The notes: generated by a model from the letters alone, not told the origin. Counted from the stretch's first letter, positions 17,242-26,121 are shown. The stretch: DNA of 64,000 bases from an uncultured Bacilli bacterium (GCA_934122395.1 CAKOWQ010000001.1:372001-436000), one strand, 5' to 3'. Made by a program: numbers and translations.

Positions 17242-18633
17242 TTATTTAATTACGTATGGAGTTGTAACACTTCCGTTACCAGATGATAATACATTGGAAT
17301 TTAAGTTAATTACTGGTACAACTGCTGCACTTGTTGAAACTCCAGCACTTGCAAGTCCCATTCCAGAATAAATTACTTCAACATATGGAGTACCATTACT
17401 ATACTTGTCTGGTGTCATTGTCCAAAATGATGATGCGGTTAGCAAGTTTGCCATATAGGTACTTCCAGCCTTGGTGGTATACATAAATTCAGCTTTAGTT
17501 ATTAATCCGATCGGATTTGTTAATGCTTTATTACCTTTGGTACTAGTCGTTGTTGTATATAAATCACTTTCTTGTGGACAAGATAATACTGAACCACTAC
17601 TAGTGTAAACAGCGTCCAAGTTTCCCAATATTGAACCAGATGTATATGTCCTATCACCACAGAATCCTGAGTCAGCTATATAACTAGAATACCTTAAAAG
17701 ATTTGATGTATACCAATTATCTAAGAAAGTTTTAATAGTACTGGAGTTCACATTTGCATGAGCTTGAGTAACATTCGAAGATGTTGCAGTTCCGTACATA
17801 TAACCAACTAAAGGATTAAAATAATTTGTTGATGATGTATTAAATGCGCTTGTTCCTGCACTTCCGTTAAGAATAATTCTTATGGTGCCGTCTTCGTTTA
17901 TTCTTACTATTCGCCATATTTTACCTGCAAAGCTTAAAAAATTATTAACATCTTTACCACTAAAAATGTATGTTGTTTTTCCATCCTCTGTATTTTCATT
18001 TACTTCATATAATCCAGCACCATAAACTGCTGCAGCGTTTAAAGGATGAGGAGTACTATCTTTCAATATCTTTTGTCTTAATGATGATGTTACTATTTCA
18101 ACATCTTCACTAGTAATAGTTTGTCCCATATCTTGAACATAATTTATATCTACTGTTAATTTATTATTAGTTGTAGTTGGTTGGCTTGTTACTGAATTAT
18201 CATATGATATTGTTACATCGAATGTTGTTGTTGTCTTACTTGCTAGTTTGTCTCCTTTTTTGATACCAGTTATCTCAAACTTTATTGCATCACTTCCAGT
18301 CTCACTTGCTGTTATATTATCTATTATTGCATTTAGTGTTCCGTTATTTGCCACTGTTATTCTATATATAATATTATCTCCTGGACTTGTTAAATCTACA
18401 TCAAATGTTGCAGTTGTTCCTTTTGCTGTTGGAGGATTTGTAATTGTTACTCCGCTCGTTTTTGATACCTCTTCTATATTAGTAAATTCCACCTTCCAAG
18501 TCGACTCTATACTTGCTGTTCCATTAATTGTTAGTTGTGTTGCAAAGGCTGCATATCCTACTGCCATTATACATATTAATGTACACATCGTTATCATTAT
18601 TATTTTTTTTGTTTTCGTATATTTTTCTTCCAT
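17242..18633 (-). CDS. Secreted TasA/camelysin-like protein fused to a C-terminal DUF6273-like domain
   Basis: 463 residues. The N-terminal part copies the four tandem genes at 24244-26682: a hydrophobic signal ending GYAAF, then TQLTINGTASIESTWKV, then a beta-sandwich segment with SPGDNIIYRITVANNGTLNA (to about 165). The rest is a different domain: KIWRIVRINEDGTIRI, then WYTSNL, SGFCGDR, LTNPIGLIT, FWTMTP, typical of a Cys-containing extracellular domain often found at the end of phage or surface proteins (DUF6273-like, tentative). CGGAGGAAAAGA precedes the ATG. It is driven by the poly-G promoter at 18666-18695. A natural reading is a fibre-subunit domain carrying a tip or binding domain. 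Confidence 0.7.
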   Translation of the reverse strand: MEEKYTKTKKIIMITMCTLICIMAVGYAAFATQLTINGTASIESTWKVEFTNIEEVSKTSGVTITNPPTAKGTTATFDVDLTSPGDNIIYRITVANNGTLNAIIDNITASETGSDAIKFEITGIKKGDKLASKTTTTFDVTISYDNSVTSQPTTTNNKLTVDINYVQDMGQTITSEDVEIVTSSLRQKILKDSTPHPLNAAAVYGAGLYEVNENTEDGKTTYIFSGKDVNNFLSFAGKIWRIVRINEDGTIRIILNGSAGTSAFNTSSTNYFNPLVGYMYGTATSSNVTQAHANVNSSTIKTFLDNWYTSNLLRYSSYIADSGFCGDRTYTSGSILGNLDAVYTSSGSVLSCPQESDLYTTTTSTKGNKALTNPIGLITKAEFMYTTKAGSTYMANLLTASSFWTMTPDKYSNGTPYVEVIYSGMGLASAGVSTSAAVVPVINLNSNVLSSGNGSVTTPYVIK

Positions 18634-18665
18634 TCTTTTCCTCCGTTATTATTTTATCTATAACC

Positions 18666-18695
18666 ATTATACCCCCCCCCCTAGGGATTTGGCAA
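18666..18695 (-). promoter_or_regulatory. Promoter with a 10-G tract in its spacer (putative phase-variable switch)
   Basis: On the minus strand TTGCCA (-35, 18690-18695) and TATAAT (-10, 18666-18671) are separated by 18 bases, ten of which are an unbroken run of G (18672-18681). The ATG of the TasA-like fusion follows 32 bases after the -10. Slippage of the run would change the spacing around the optimum of 17. Confidence 0.8.
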
Positions 18696-18763
18696 GATAC
18701 TTATTACTATTTTTTATTCTTTACTGTATAGTTAATTATAAACCCTAATTGTTAGATTTTCAC

Positions 18764-18780
18764 ATGGTAAATTTTACCAT
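18764..18780. promoter_or_regulatory. Palindrome upstream of the poly-G promoter
   Basis: ATGGTAAATTTTACCAT, perfect eight-base arms around one base. A version with one or two changes occurs upstream of the truncated paralogue at 39192-39208. It may be an operator; it could also simply be part of the duplicated block. Confidence 0.4.
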
Positions 18781-18805
18781 AAAAAAAGCAACTAATAAGT
18801 TGCTA
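18781..18805 (-). terminator. Terminator of yebC (and of the tad transcript)
   Basis: AGCAACT/AGTTGCT stem with T7 tail, directly after the yebC stop. Confidence 0.8.
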
Positions 18806-18807
18806 AT

Positions 18808-19527
18808 TTATACACTTAAATTGTGATATACATCTTGTACATCGTCTAAGTCTTCTAATAAATCTACAAGCCCTAGAACTTTTTCTTTTGCTTCATCATC
18901 AAGTTCAACTAAATTAGATGCTACAAAAGTAATTTCACTTGTTAAAAACTCTTTTATTCCAGCTTCTTCTAAAGCTTCTTTTACTTGAATAAAATGTTCA
19001 GTATCAGTATATATTTCATAGCTATCATCATTAACAATAAAATCTAATGCTCCATTATCTAGCGCTACCATCATTGCTGTATCTTCATCAATTGACTTAT
19101 CTGTTACGATTACACCTTTACGTTCAAACATGTAAGACACAGAACCATCAGTACCTAAGTTACCACCTTTTTTAGTAAAAGAACTTCTTACTTGAGATGC
19201 TGTACGATTTCTATTATCAGTTAAGCAATCAACCATGAAAGCTACACCAGATGGGCCATAACCTTCATATCTTACTGATTCATAATCTTCTCCACCTAAA
19301 GCTCCTGTAGCCTTATCAATAGCTTTTTGAATATTATCTTTAGGCATATTATTACTTCTTGCTTTTTCTAATACAGCACGAAGTGATGGATTATGTTCTG
19401 GATTACCATCAGTACCTCTTGCTGCTACATAAATTTCTTTAGCGATTTTTTGAAAAACTTTTCCTCTTTGTTGGTCTAATTCACCTTTTTTTCTATGAAT
19501 AGTCGCCCACTTTGAATGTCCACTCAT
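18808..19527 (-). CDS. yebC: YebC/PmpR-family protein
   Basis: 239 residues, full length for the family. It starts MSGHSKWATIHRKKGE, has the GTDGNPEHNP loop, the NMPKDNIQKAIDKATG helix and the YEGYGPSGVA strand, all diagnostic. YebC proteins were described as transcription regulators and more recently, in bacteria, as factors helping ribosomes through difficult motifs such as polyproline. AGGAGTGA precedes the ATG. It follows tadC by ten bases, so it may be read through from the tad operon, but its function is probably independent of it. Confidence 0.94.
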   Translation of the reverse strand: MSGHSKWATIHRKKGELDQQRGKVFQKIAKEIYVAARGTDGNPEHNPSLRAVLEKARSNNMPKDNIQKAIDKATGALGGEDYESVRYEGYGPSGVAFMVDCLTDNRNRTASQVRSSFTKKGGNLGTDGSVSYMFERKGVIVTDKSIDEDTAMMVALDNGALDFIVNDDSYEIYTDTEHFIQVKEALEEAGIKEFLTSEITFVASNLVELDDEAKEKVLGLVDLLEDLDDVQDVYHNLSV

Positions 19528-19537
19528 AAATTCACTC

Positions 19538-20248
19538 CTAACTTAAAAATTGTATTATTATTGGGGATAAAATTAGTAACAATATTAATGGTATAAAGAA
19601 TATTACTGATATTACTGATACCTTTAATGGAATTTTACTAATTTCAGCTTTTGCTCTTAAGATTTGTTTATCTCTTATATAGTCTATTTGGTTGTACATG
19701 GTTTCTATAATACTGTTACCAAATATATTTGATTGAGAGATATTTAAGATAATATTATTAATAGTATCTGATGGTATTCTTAGTTTCAAATTTTCTAAAG
19801 CTTCATTTAAACTTTTACCATATCTTACTTCTCTTAGTGATTGTCTAAATTCATATGATAATTCTGAATCTATACTTTCTGATGTTATTTCTAAAGCTGT
19901 TTTTAAGTTACGGCCAGTCTCTAATGATAATGTTAAAACTTCAAAGAAATACATAGCATCATTATCTAATCTATCCGCTCTTTCTGATACTTTTCTATCT
20001 ATAACTATTCTAGGTAAAACATTAAAATATATTATAGATATTACTGGAGCAATAATATATCCCAATTTAGATATATATAATATCACAAAAAATATCAATA
20101 TGGTAGTTAAAAATCTAATATTTAGGAAAATAACTGCATCATATGAGTCTTTGTATCCTAGTAAATCAATTTTTTTCTGATATTTTTTTATCGATTCTTC
20201 ACTATATATTTTATATGCCAAGTTAAGGTTTTTGTTATTTTTTTTCAT
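19538..20248 (-). CDS. tadC: TadC-like inner-membrane platform protein (type II/IVc pilus)
   Basis: 236 residues of the T2SS F family: helices at about 45-90 and a C-terminal pair from 195, with the conserved segment FFEVLTLSLETGRNLKTALEI and LREVRYGKSLNEALENL in between. With TadB it forms the membrane platform on which the TadA ATPase acts to assemble Tad (type IVc) pili. The start overlaps the tadB stop (TAATG), so the two are coupled. Confidence 0.85.
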   Translation of the reverse strand: MKKNNKNLNLAYKIYSEESIKKYQKKIDLLGYKDSYDAVIFLNIRFLTTILIFFVILYISKLGYIIAPVISIIYFNVLPRIVIDRKVSERADRLDNDAMYFFEVLTLSLETGRNLKTALEITSESIDSELSYEFRQSLREVRYGKSLNEALENLKLRIPSDTINNIILNISQSNIFGNSIIETMYNQIDYIRDKQILRAKAEISKIPLKVSVISVIFFIPLILLLILSPIIIQFLS

Positions 20249-21264
20249 TATACCATCTCCTTAACTTTCATAACTTTTTTAATTATTACTATATATAATA
20301 CGTAAATTAATATGATTATAAATAAGATCATAAGTCCTATTGGGTTAGTAAACATTGGAGTAAAATAATTAGGATTTAGTATAAATATACCTAAGAATAT
20401 TAATATTGGTATAAATACTAATATTTTGAAAATAGCTTGAGCAGAAGCAGTTAATGCTCCTAGTTCTTCTTGTAATTTCTTCCTTGTAAAAGAATTTCTT
20501 TCAACTGATGCAAATACTTGAACTATATTACCACCTGTTTTATTCAACACATTTAAAGATGTAGTAATATATCTTGCTTCTTTAGTATCTATTCTTTTAG
20601 TAAAACGTTCAAATACTACTTCCATGTTTAATCCAAAAGATAAATCAATATACATTTTCTTAAATTCTTCACTAATAGGTCCATCTAACTCGTGAGATAC
20701 CATATATATGGCTTGCATAATACTAAGACCTGATTTAAAAGAGTTATTCATAATAATAATTGCTTTTAACATATCTTTTTCTATTTGTCTTTTACGCATT
20801 TTATTTTTTGATAACAGTAATATATCAGGAATAAAAAATCCTAATAAGAACGAAGTCATTATTTGAAGAAATGTTATATTTTTATACTGAAATACATCAG
20901 ATATTATTATTATAACTATCATGGCAAATCCAAATAAAGTTTTTTTAGAAATATAATCCATTGGATCTTCTCTAATGATTCTAGTATTATCGCAATATTT
21001 CTCGTATTTTTTACTATAATCATTAAATATTTTTAACTTATAAAGTATTTTAGATAAATCCCTTTTTAATTTACTATAAAATTTATAGAACTTATCAAAT
21101 AGTGATAATTCTTCATCTTTTATAACATTAACTGAAAATTTACTAAATCTTTTTTCTAATCTTGCTGCTTTATTTAATCTTAATAACCATAATACTACAC
21201 CAAATAGTACTATAATCATTATTATTTGTAGAATAAATAAATTAGTATTATAACCACTTGGCAT
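20248..21264 (-). CDS. tadB: TadB-like inner-membrane platform protein
   Basis: 338 residues, T2SS F-domain protein: an N-terminal membrane helix (10-28), two further helices (about 110-155), the cytoplasmic segment IIIMNNSFKSGLSIMQAI and RYITTSLNVLNKTGGNI, and a C-terminal helix pair. Partner of TadC in the Tad platform. GGAGG with spacing seven precedes the ATG. Located between tadA and tadC. Confidence 0.87.
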   Translation of the reverse strand: MPSGYNTNLFILQIIMIIVLFGVVLWLLRLNKAARLEKRFSKFSVNVIKDEELSLFDKFYKFYSKLKRDLSKILYKLKIFNDYSKKYEKYCDNTRIIREDPMDYISKKTLFGFAMIVIIIISDVFQYKNITFLQIMTSFLLGFFIPDILLLSKNKMRKRQIEKDMLKAIIIMNNSFKSGLSIMQAIYMVSHELDGPISEEFKKMYIDLSFGLNMEVVFERFTKRIDTKEARYITTSLNVLNKTGGNIVQVFASVERNSFTRKKLQEELGALTASAQAIFKILVFIPILIFLGIFILNPNYFTPMFTNPIGLMILFIIILIYVLYIVIIKKVMKVKEMV

Positions 21265-21276
21265 AATATTACCTCC

Positions 21277-22650
21277 TTAATCTTTTTTCTTTTTAGCTTC
21301 TTTTTTTGATATTGCTTCAAAAATATCGTCGACAGAATGAACTCCTCTACTTCGCATTTTCTTATAAACTGATGGGATACGATTGTATAAAACAAATTCA
21401 CCATTTACTTCACCACTGTCAGTTAATCCTTTTTGTTTGAAAGCAAAAATATCTTCTAGTAAAATGTTTTCTCCGTCAAATCCTGTAATTTCAGAGATAG
21501 ACGTAACTTTACGTCTACCATCACTTAATCTTTCGATATTTACTACGATATCTAATGCTTTTTCTATATATTCACGTACAGCTTTTAATGGAATATCTAT
21601 TCCCCCCATTAAAATCATTGTTTCTAATCTATTTAGGGCATCACTAGCAGAATTGGCATGAAGTGTTGTAAGTGAACCATCATGACCAGTATTCATAGCT
21701 TGTAACATATCAAAAGCTTCTTCACCACGAACTTCTCCAACTATTATACGGTCAGGTCTCATACGCAATGAGTTCCTTACTAAGTCTCTTATTGTTACTT
21801 CTCCTTCACGTTCATAGTTAACATTTCTAGTCTCCAAAGTGATAACGTGAGTCTGTTTTAGTTTTAATTCAACTGCATCTTCTATTGTTATGATACGTTC
21901 ATCTGGATTAATAAAGTTTGATAAAACATTTAAAAGAGTTGTTTTACCTGAACCTGTTCCTCCACATACAACAATATTTAATTTAGCTTCAACGCAGGCA
22001 TCTAAAAATCTTGCCATGTAAGGAGTTAGAGTACCATTTCCAATTAATGCTTCTATATTGCTCATACTCTCTTTAAATTTACGTATAGTCATTACTGGCC
22101 CTTTAACTGACAAAGGTGGGATAATAGCATTAATTCTTGAACCATCAGGTAGGTGTGAATCAACCATTGGATTAGCTGAATCTATAGTTCTACCTAGTGG
22201 CTGTACAATTCTTTGAATAGTTCTAATAATATGATCATCATTAATAAAAGATACAGAATCATCTCTTAATAATTGACCATCTACTTCTATATATATTTCG
22301 TCTGGTCCATTAACCATTATTTCAGTAACATTTTTATCATCTAACAATTCTGTAATTGGACCATAACCATTAATTTCATTTTCAATTAAGTTAAAAATAT
22401 GATTTCTTTCTACATTAGTTAAATCATAACCTTCTGTAATTCTATCAATTTCTTCATTTATGTATTGGGTTAAAAGTTTCTCATCTGGTATTTGGTTGTC
22501 AATTAATTCTTGAATTATAGTATTTCTAAAGCGATCAAGTAAATCTTTATCTTTAAATATTTCATAGTCATTTTTTACTTCTCGTGATTTTATTTCTTCT
22601 GGATTTTCTTTTTCTACTTCAAATTCTTCTAGCCAACTATTCTTCTTCAT
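21277..22650 (-). CDS. tadA: TadA/CpaF-family secretion ATPase
   Basis: Hexameric ATPase that drives Tad pilus extension and retraction. 457 residues: N-terminal helical region, PAS-like N2 domain with [13 protein letters not shown], then the RecA core with Walker [10 protein letters not shown] (about 238), Asp box, Walker B with [12 protein letters not shown], and the His box [14 protein letters not shown]. The start at 22650 has AAAGGATG six bases upstream; the longer frames would only extend the overlap with tadZ (14 bases as chosen). Confidence 0.93.
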   Translation of the reverse strand: MKKNSWLEEFEVEKENPEEIKSREVKNDYEIFKDKDLLDRFRNTIIQELIDNQIPDEKLLTQYINEEIDRITEGYDLTNVERNHIFNLIENEINGYGPITELLDDKNVTEIMVNGPDEIYIEVDGQLLRDDSVSFINDDHIIRTIQRIVQPLGRTIDSANPMVDSHLPDGSRINAIIPPLSVKGPVMTIRKFKESMSNIEALIGNGTLTPYMARFLDACVEAKLNIVVCGGTGSGKTTLLNVLSNFINPDERIITIEDAVELKLKQTHVITLETRNVNYEREGEVTIRDLVRNSLRMRPDRIIVGEVRGEEAFDMLQAMNTGHDGSLTTLHANSASDALNRLETMILMGGIDIPLKAVREYIEKALDIVVNIERLSDGRRKVTSISEITGFDGENILLEDIFAFKQKGLTDSGEVNGEFVLYNRIPSVYKKMRSRGVHSVDDIFEAISKKEAKKKKD

Positions 22651-23431
22651 CAGTATCATCCTTTCCATCATCTTCTATTAATCCAGTTGCAAATTTAGAA
22701 AACGTAGCTGTGTCTTTCGAATTTTCTTTTAATATTTTTTCACACATTTCAAGAGTTTTACCATCGATAATATTTTTATCTAGATTTCTTATATGAAACT
22801 TTCTAGGTATTACATAGTCAATTTTTTCTTTAATAACACTTTCAATATCATAATTTGAAAAAGCATTTTTACGTTCATCTATAGCATTATTTAATACTAA
22901 AGAAAGATTATCTACTTCCATATTTTTACATATTGCTATAAAGTTTTTTGTGTTTTTTAAATCAAATGCATCATTTGTAAAGACATTTATAATAGCTCTT
23001 GAACATTCAAAAGCTACCATATTAGTAACACTTAAAATATGGTTAGTATCAATAATTATGGCATCATATTTATGAATAAAACTTTTTAAAATTACTTCGA
23101 GATATTTACGGTCGATTTTTGATGCTTGTCTAGGATCCTTAGGGGAAGCAACAACATCAATATATTCATCATATTTAATAACATAATTTTCTTTAGAGTC
23201 ACCTTTATATCTATTATTGGCAACATCGTCACATAAATTATAGATGCTTCCTTTTACGTCTAAATTAAGTGCAAAAGCAATATCTCCATTATATAAATCC
23301 AAATCTATAATTAATACTTTTTTCTTTAGTCTTTTGAACAAAGCAGCTAGTTGCAAAACAGTGATTGTTTTACCTACTCCACCTTTCATTGATGTTACAG
23401 TAATTACTTTTCCTTTTTTTATCTTTGGCAT
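22637..23431 (-). CDS. tadZ: TadZ/CpaE-like ParA/MinD-family ATPase
   Basis: 264 residues with the deviant Walker A motif SMKGGVGKTITVLQL at about 14-28, the switch I DLDLYNGD and the later AIIIDTNH (Walker B) element. In Tad systems TadZ localises the pilus machine in the cell. No N-terminal receiver-like domain is present, unlike CpaE of proteobacteria, so it is a short form. GGATGTGA lies before the ATG. It overlaps tadA. Confidence 0.82.
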   Translation of the reverse strand: MPKIKKGKVITVTSMKGGVGKTITVLQLAALFKRLKKKVLIIDLDLYNGDIAFALNLDVKGSIYNLCDDVANNRYKGDSKENYVIKYDEYIDVVASPKDPRQASKIDRKYLEVILKSFIHKYDAIIIDTNHILSVTNMVAFECSRAIINVFTNDAFDLKNTKNFIAICKNMEVDNLSLVLNNAIDERKNAFSNYDIESVIKEKIDYVIPRKFHIRNLDKNIIDGKTLEMCEKILKENSKDTATFSKFATGLIEDDGKDDTDEEE

Positions 23432-23446
23432 ATTTTCACATCCTTA

Positions 23447-23815
23447 TTATTGATATAAAGGTCCATCATTTGTTTTCATTTTTAATTTTTTATCAGATGT
23501 TAGCGAATAACTATCTTGGCCAATTATTCTTCCAAATAAACTTTTTATATCTTTTTTTAAAATTATTTCTACTTCATCTTCACCTAAATATACAAATTTT
23601 ACATCGATATCTTTATCATTTTTATTTACATACTCACTAATATCGTCTATTTCTAAAATTCCTTTTGAAGCATCTTCAATTATTAGTTCGTTGATTTGAT
23701 TAAGTCTATTTCTGTTATATGCAATATAAACGTTATCCACTATATATGTAGATAATAATACTAATACTGGTATAATGAGTACAAAAAGAATTAAAACTTG
23801 ACCCTTTTTATTCAT
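23447..23815 (-). CDS. TadE-like pseudopilin lacking Glu5
   Basis: 122 residues: short basic leader NKKG, then QVLILFVLIIPVLVLLSTYI and a soluble C-terminal domain. The leader plus hydrophobic helix is the layout of TadE/TadF pseudopilins processed after Gly by a prepilin peptidase. The residue that should be Glu5 of the mature chain is Leu here (G-QVLIL), in contrast to its neighbour. The ATG at 23815 has AGGGTGG upstream. It overlaps the upstream tadE gene by eight bases. Confidence 0.72.
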   Translation of the reverse strand: MNKKGQVLILFVLIIPVLVLLSTYIVDNVYIAYNRNRLNQINELIIEDASKGILEIDDISEYVNKNDKDIDVKFVYLGEDEVEIILKKDIKSLFGRIIGQDSYSLTSDKKLKMKTNDGPLYQ

Positions 23816-24161
23816 ATTTAACCACCCTATTAGCACTTACCTTATATGGTGAAGATAAAATAAGATTTAATCCTGGTGTTATTATATTTATCTTTCTTGA
23901 TAAAGTAACACGCATATATCCATCACTTTCAGTTGTAACCTCAACTGTTATAGGATCTTTAGTATTTTTATTTACTACTTCAGTTATACTATCATAATCA
24001 ATACTTGCTTTATCAATATCATTTATATATCCTAGTGCTGTTTCTAATTCGTTTTTATTCACAAATATTCTACCAAAGTCTATAACTGAAAAAATTAGCA
24101 TAACAAGAACTGGTAAAACTAGGATAAATTCAATTAAAGCTTGACCTTTTTTATTCGTCAC
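23808..24161 (-). CDS. tadE: TadE-like pseudopilin
   Basis: 117 residues: TNKKG then QALIEFILVLPVLVMLIFSV, the classic prepilin cleavage site G/QALIE with Glu at +5, and a short beta-rich tail. Pseudopilins of this type prime or cap Tad pili. Start codon is GTG with AGGGGTGG upstream. It is the first gene of the tad operon; an extended -10 box (TGATATAAT) lies at 24186-24191 and a terminator for the upstream gene just before that. Confidence 0.8.
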   Translation of the reverse strand: MTNKKGQALIEFILVLPVLVMLIFSVIDFGRIFVNKNELETALGYINDIDKASIDYDSITEVVNKNTKDPITVEVTTESDGYMRVTLSRKINIITPGLNLILSSPYKVSANRVVKYE

Positions 24162-24185
24162 TCTACCACCCCTATTATATGTTCA

Positions 24186-24191
24186 ATTATA
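24186..24191 (-). promoter_or_regulatory. Extended -10 box of the tad operon
   Basis: TGATATAAT, a TGn-extended -10, 24 bases before the tadE GTG. No good -35 is visible; the upstream sequence is the T-run of the preceding terminator. Confidence 0.55.
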
Positions 24192-24200
24192 TCACAGCAC

Positions 24201-24232
24201 AAAAAAAAATAAAACTATAAAGTCTTATTTTT
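24201..24232 (-). terminator. Terminator between the TasA-like array and the tad operon
   Basis: Nine-base stem AATAAGACT/AGTTTTATT with one G-T pair, followed by a run of T on the minus strand. Confidence 0.7.
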
Positions 24233-24243
24233 ATTTCATATTT

Positions 24244-24741
24244 TTATCCAAAATATTGTTCATAGTTAGCTGCAACTACGATAGTATTAGATAATTCATC
24301 AGGTTGACCTTCAACGTCAGAATTATAAGATACTTTAACTGTAATTGATTCAGTACCGGTTTGTTTAGCTAATACTGGTCTAGTAGTTAAATCACTAGTA
24401 GATGGAGTTACAGTAAATGTTATAGGTGCAGTTCCTGTTGGTGTAGATGTAATTGAAGCTAATTTAGCATCAAGAGATCCTGTATTTTTAACTCCAATAG
24501 TACAAGTTACTTCATCACCAGGTGTTTCTAATGAAACAGCAAGTGTAGCTGTAGTACCACTAACAGCGATGCTACTACCATCACTACAACTTGAATTATC
24601 TGCATCAAATGCTACGTTCCAAGTTGAGTCAATGCTTGCTGTACCGTTTACTTTTAAATTGCTAGAAAATGCAGCAAATGCAACAGCCATAACAATAACT
24701 ACTGTACATAGCATAGCAACCAATATACCTTTTTCCTTCAT
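24244..24741 (-). CDS. TasA/camelysin-like secreted protein, copy 1
   Basis: 165 residues: MKEKG, hydrophobic signal ending AVAFAAF, then SNLKVNGTASIDSTWNVAF, a SETPGDEVTCTIGVKNTGSLDAKL motif, and an ending in AANYEQYFG. The AAF boundary and the PGD...T..V.N.GSLDA pattern match the SipW-dependent TasA/camelysin class of secreted beta-sandwich proteins that form extracellular fibres in Bacillus. Assignment is by motif and fold pattern. AGGAGG precedes the ATG. It is the last of four tandem paralogues and adjoins the tad operon. Confidence 0.68.
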   Translation of the reverse strand: MKEKGILVAMLCTVVIVMAVAFAAFSSNLKVNGTASIDSTWNVAFDADNSSCSDGSSIAVSGTTATLAVSLETPGDEVTCTIGVKNTGSLDAKLASITSTPTGTAPITFTVTPSTSDLTTRPVLAKQTGTESITVKVSYNSDVEGQPDELSNTIVVAANYEQYFG

Positions 24742-24768
24742 ATATCCTCCTTATATTATTACAAAATA

Positions 24769-24798
24769 ATTGTATCACAATTATTAATTAGATGACAA
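24769..24798 (-). promoter_or_regulatory. Promoter of TasA-like copy 1
   Basis: TTGTCA (24793-24798), 18-base spacer, extended -10 TGATACAAT with the hexamer at 24769-24774. Confidence 0.7.
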
Positions 24799-24834
24799 TA
24801 AAAATTATGTATTTTATTGTAATTTTTTTTGCAA

Positions 24835-24862
24835 CAAAAAAAAGATACATAACGTATCCTTT
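24835..24862 (-). terminator. Weak terminator after TasA-like copy 2
   Basis: GATAC/GTATC stem of only five bases followed by T8 on the minus strand. Confidence 0.45.
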
Positions 24863-24874
24863 TTAATTAACTTA

Positions 24875-25423
24875 CTATGCTAAATCTTGTTCGTAATCAA
24901 CTGTAACAGTTAAAGTCTTGCTCTTTTGAGCTTCTGTGATTTCTTTGTCACCAGCATTAGCATCAAATTCAGCTTTGATTGTGTAAGTATTAGTTCCTTT
25001 AGCAGCTAACTTTGTACCTTCAGTAATTCCAGATACTGTGTATTTAATAACATCAGAATCTAAAGTTACATCTGTAGTATTACCTTTAGCATCAGTAACA
25101 ACTGTAGTTAAAGTTTTTGCGTAAGCTTTTAAGTCACCAGCGTTAGTAATAGTTACAACACAAGTTCCTGAGTCACCAGGTTGTTTGAAAGTGAAATTAA
25201 ATTGTGCAGTTGTACCAGTAAAGCTTTTTGTTACTGCTGCAGCTTCACCACCTTCTACTGCTGTTGCATCACATTGAATATCAGTAATTGCTACGTTCCA
25301 TTCAGATGTGATAGTTGCTGTACCATTAATTGTTAATGTAGTTTGGAATGCTGCATATGCAACTGCCATAACACAGATTACTGCGCATAACAAACCAATT
25401 ACTAAATTCTTACTATCTTTCAT
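24875..25423 (-). CDS. TasA/camelysin-like secreted protein, copy 2
   Basis: 182 residues. MKDSKNLVIGLLCAV, hydrophobic signal ending AVAYAAF, then QTTLTINGTATITSEWNVAI, FKQPGDSGTCVVTITNAGDL, and a final VDYEQDLA. Three cysteines (one in the signal; mature ones near IQCDA and GTCVV) could pair. It has its own strong promoter and AGGAGG site. Codon choice is skewed to a few A/T-ending codons (GCT, GTA, ACA), suggesting high expression. Confidence 0.68.
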   Translation of the reverse strand: MKDSKNLVIGLLCAVICVMAVAYAAFQTTLTINGTATITSEWNVAITDIQCDATAVEGGEAAAVTKSFTGTTAQFNFTFKQPGDSGTCVVTITNAGDLKAYAKTLTTVVTDAKGNTTDVTLDSDVIKYTVSGITEGTKLAAKGTNTYTIKAEFDANAGDKEITEAQKSKTLTVTVDYEQDLA

Positions 25424-25453
25424 TTGTTCTCCTCCTATATTTTTTATACTTTA

Positions 25454-25482
25454 ATTATAGTATAACTAATATTTAAAATCAA
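25454..25482 (-). promoter_or_regulatory. Promoter of TasA-like copy 2
   Basis: TTGATT (25477-25482), 17-base spacer, TATAAT (25454-25459). Confidence 0.8.
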
Positions 25483-25511
25483 TATTTTTCTTATTTTATT
25501 ACATCTATATA

Positions 25512-26042
25512 CTAGCTCATTTTTTGAGCAGCTACTGAAGTAATTTGTAATGTTGCAGTTTTATCAGCTTCAGCTGGTTCGCCAGTTACTGAAGTTAAAT
25601 ATTCACCTTTTACAGTTACAGTATGACTAGCACCTTTTAGTAAATCTGTTGTACCTTTATCTGTAGCTCCAGTAATAGTGAATTTGATTGCTTTAGTTCC
25701 AGCAGCACCTGTAATTGAATGAGTTAATACTGCATCCAAGTTACCAGAGTTTTTATAAGTAACTGTACAAACTGCTGAATCTCCTGGTTGAGTAAATTTC
25801 ATAGCTATTGTAGCTAAAGAATCAGATTCTTTTGTAGCAGTTGCTGTAACTGAATCTTCTGCTCCTCCTGTTACTGGTGTTTTAGTTGGGCAAGCTACTG
25901 AATCGATTGCAACTTTCCAGCTTGAATCGATTGATGCAGTACCATTAACTTTTAGTGTTGTAGAGAATGCTGCATAAGCAACAGCCATAACACAGATTAC
26001 TGCACATAACATTCCAATTACTAAATTCTTACTATCTTTCAT
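25512..26042 (-). CDS. TasA/camelysin-like secreted protein, copy 3
   Basis: 176 residues, nearly identical to copy 2 in the first 25 residues (MKDSKNLVIGMLCAV, AVAYAAF) but diverged after it: TTLKVNGTASIDSSWKVAI, FTQPGDSAVCTVTYKNSGNLDA. It lacks the YEQ ending and closes VAAQKMS. The conserved signal and variable body point to duplication followed by divergence of the exposed part. GGAAGGAG precedes the ATG. Confidence 0.68.
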   Translation of the reverse strand: MKDSKNLVIGMLCAVICVMAVAYAAFSTTLKVNGTASIDSSWKVAIDSVACPTKTPVTGGAEDSVTATATKESDSLATIAMKFTQPGDSAVCTVTYKNSGNLDAVLTHSITGAAGTKAIKFTITGATDKGTTDLLKGASHTVTVKGEYLTSVTGEPAEADKTATLQITSVAAQKMS

Positions 26043-26073
26043 TTGTATTTCTCCTTCCTTATCTTATAAATTG

Positions 26074-26102
26074 ATTATAGCAAACAAAAAAATAAATGAC
26101 AA
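26074..26102 (-). promoter_or_regulatory. Promoter of TasA-like copy 3
   Basis: TTGTCA (26097-26102), 17-base spacer, TATAAT (26074-26079). Confidence 0.8.
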
Positions 26103-26121
26103 TAGATAAAACTAAAATTTA

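Noticed and set aside
21222..21404. Short minus-strand frame between tadA and tadB
   Set aside because: Overlaps both genes in another frame; the real starts have strong ribosome-binding sites.
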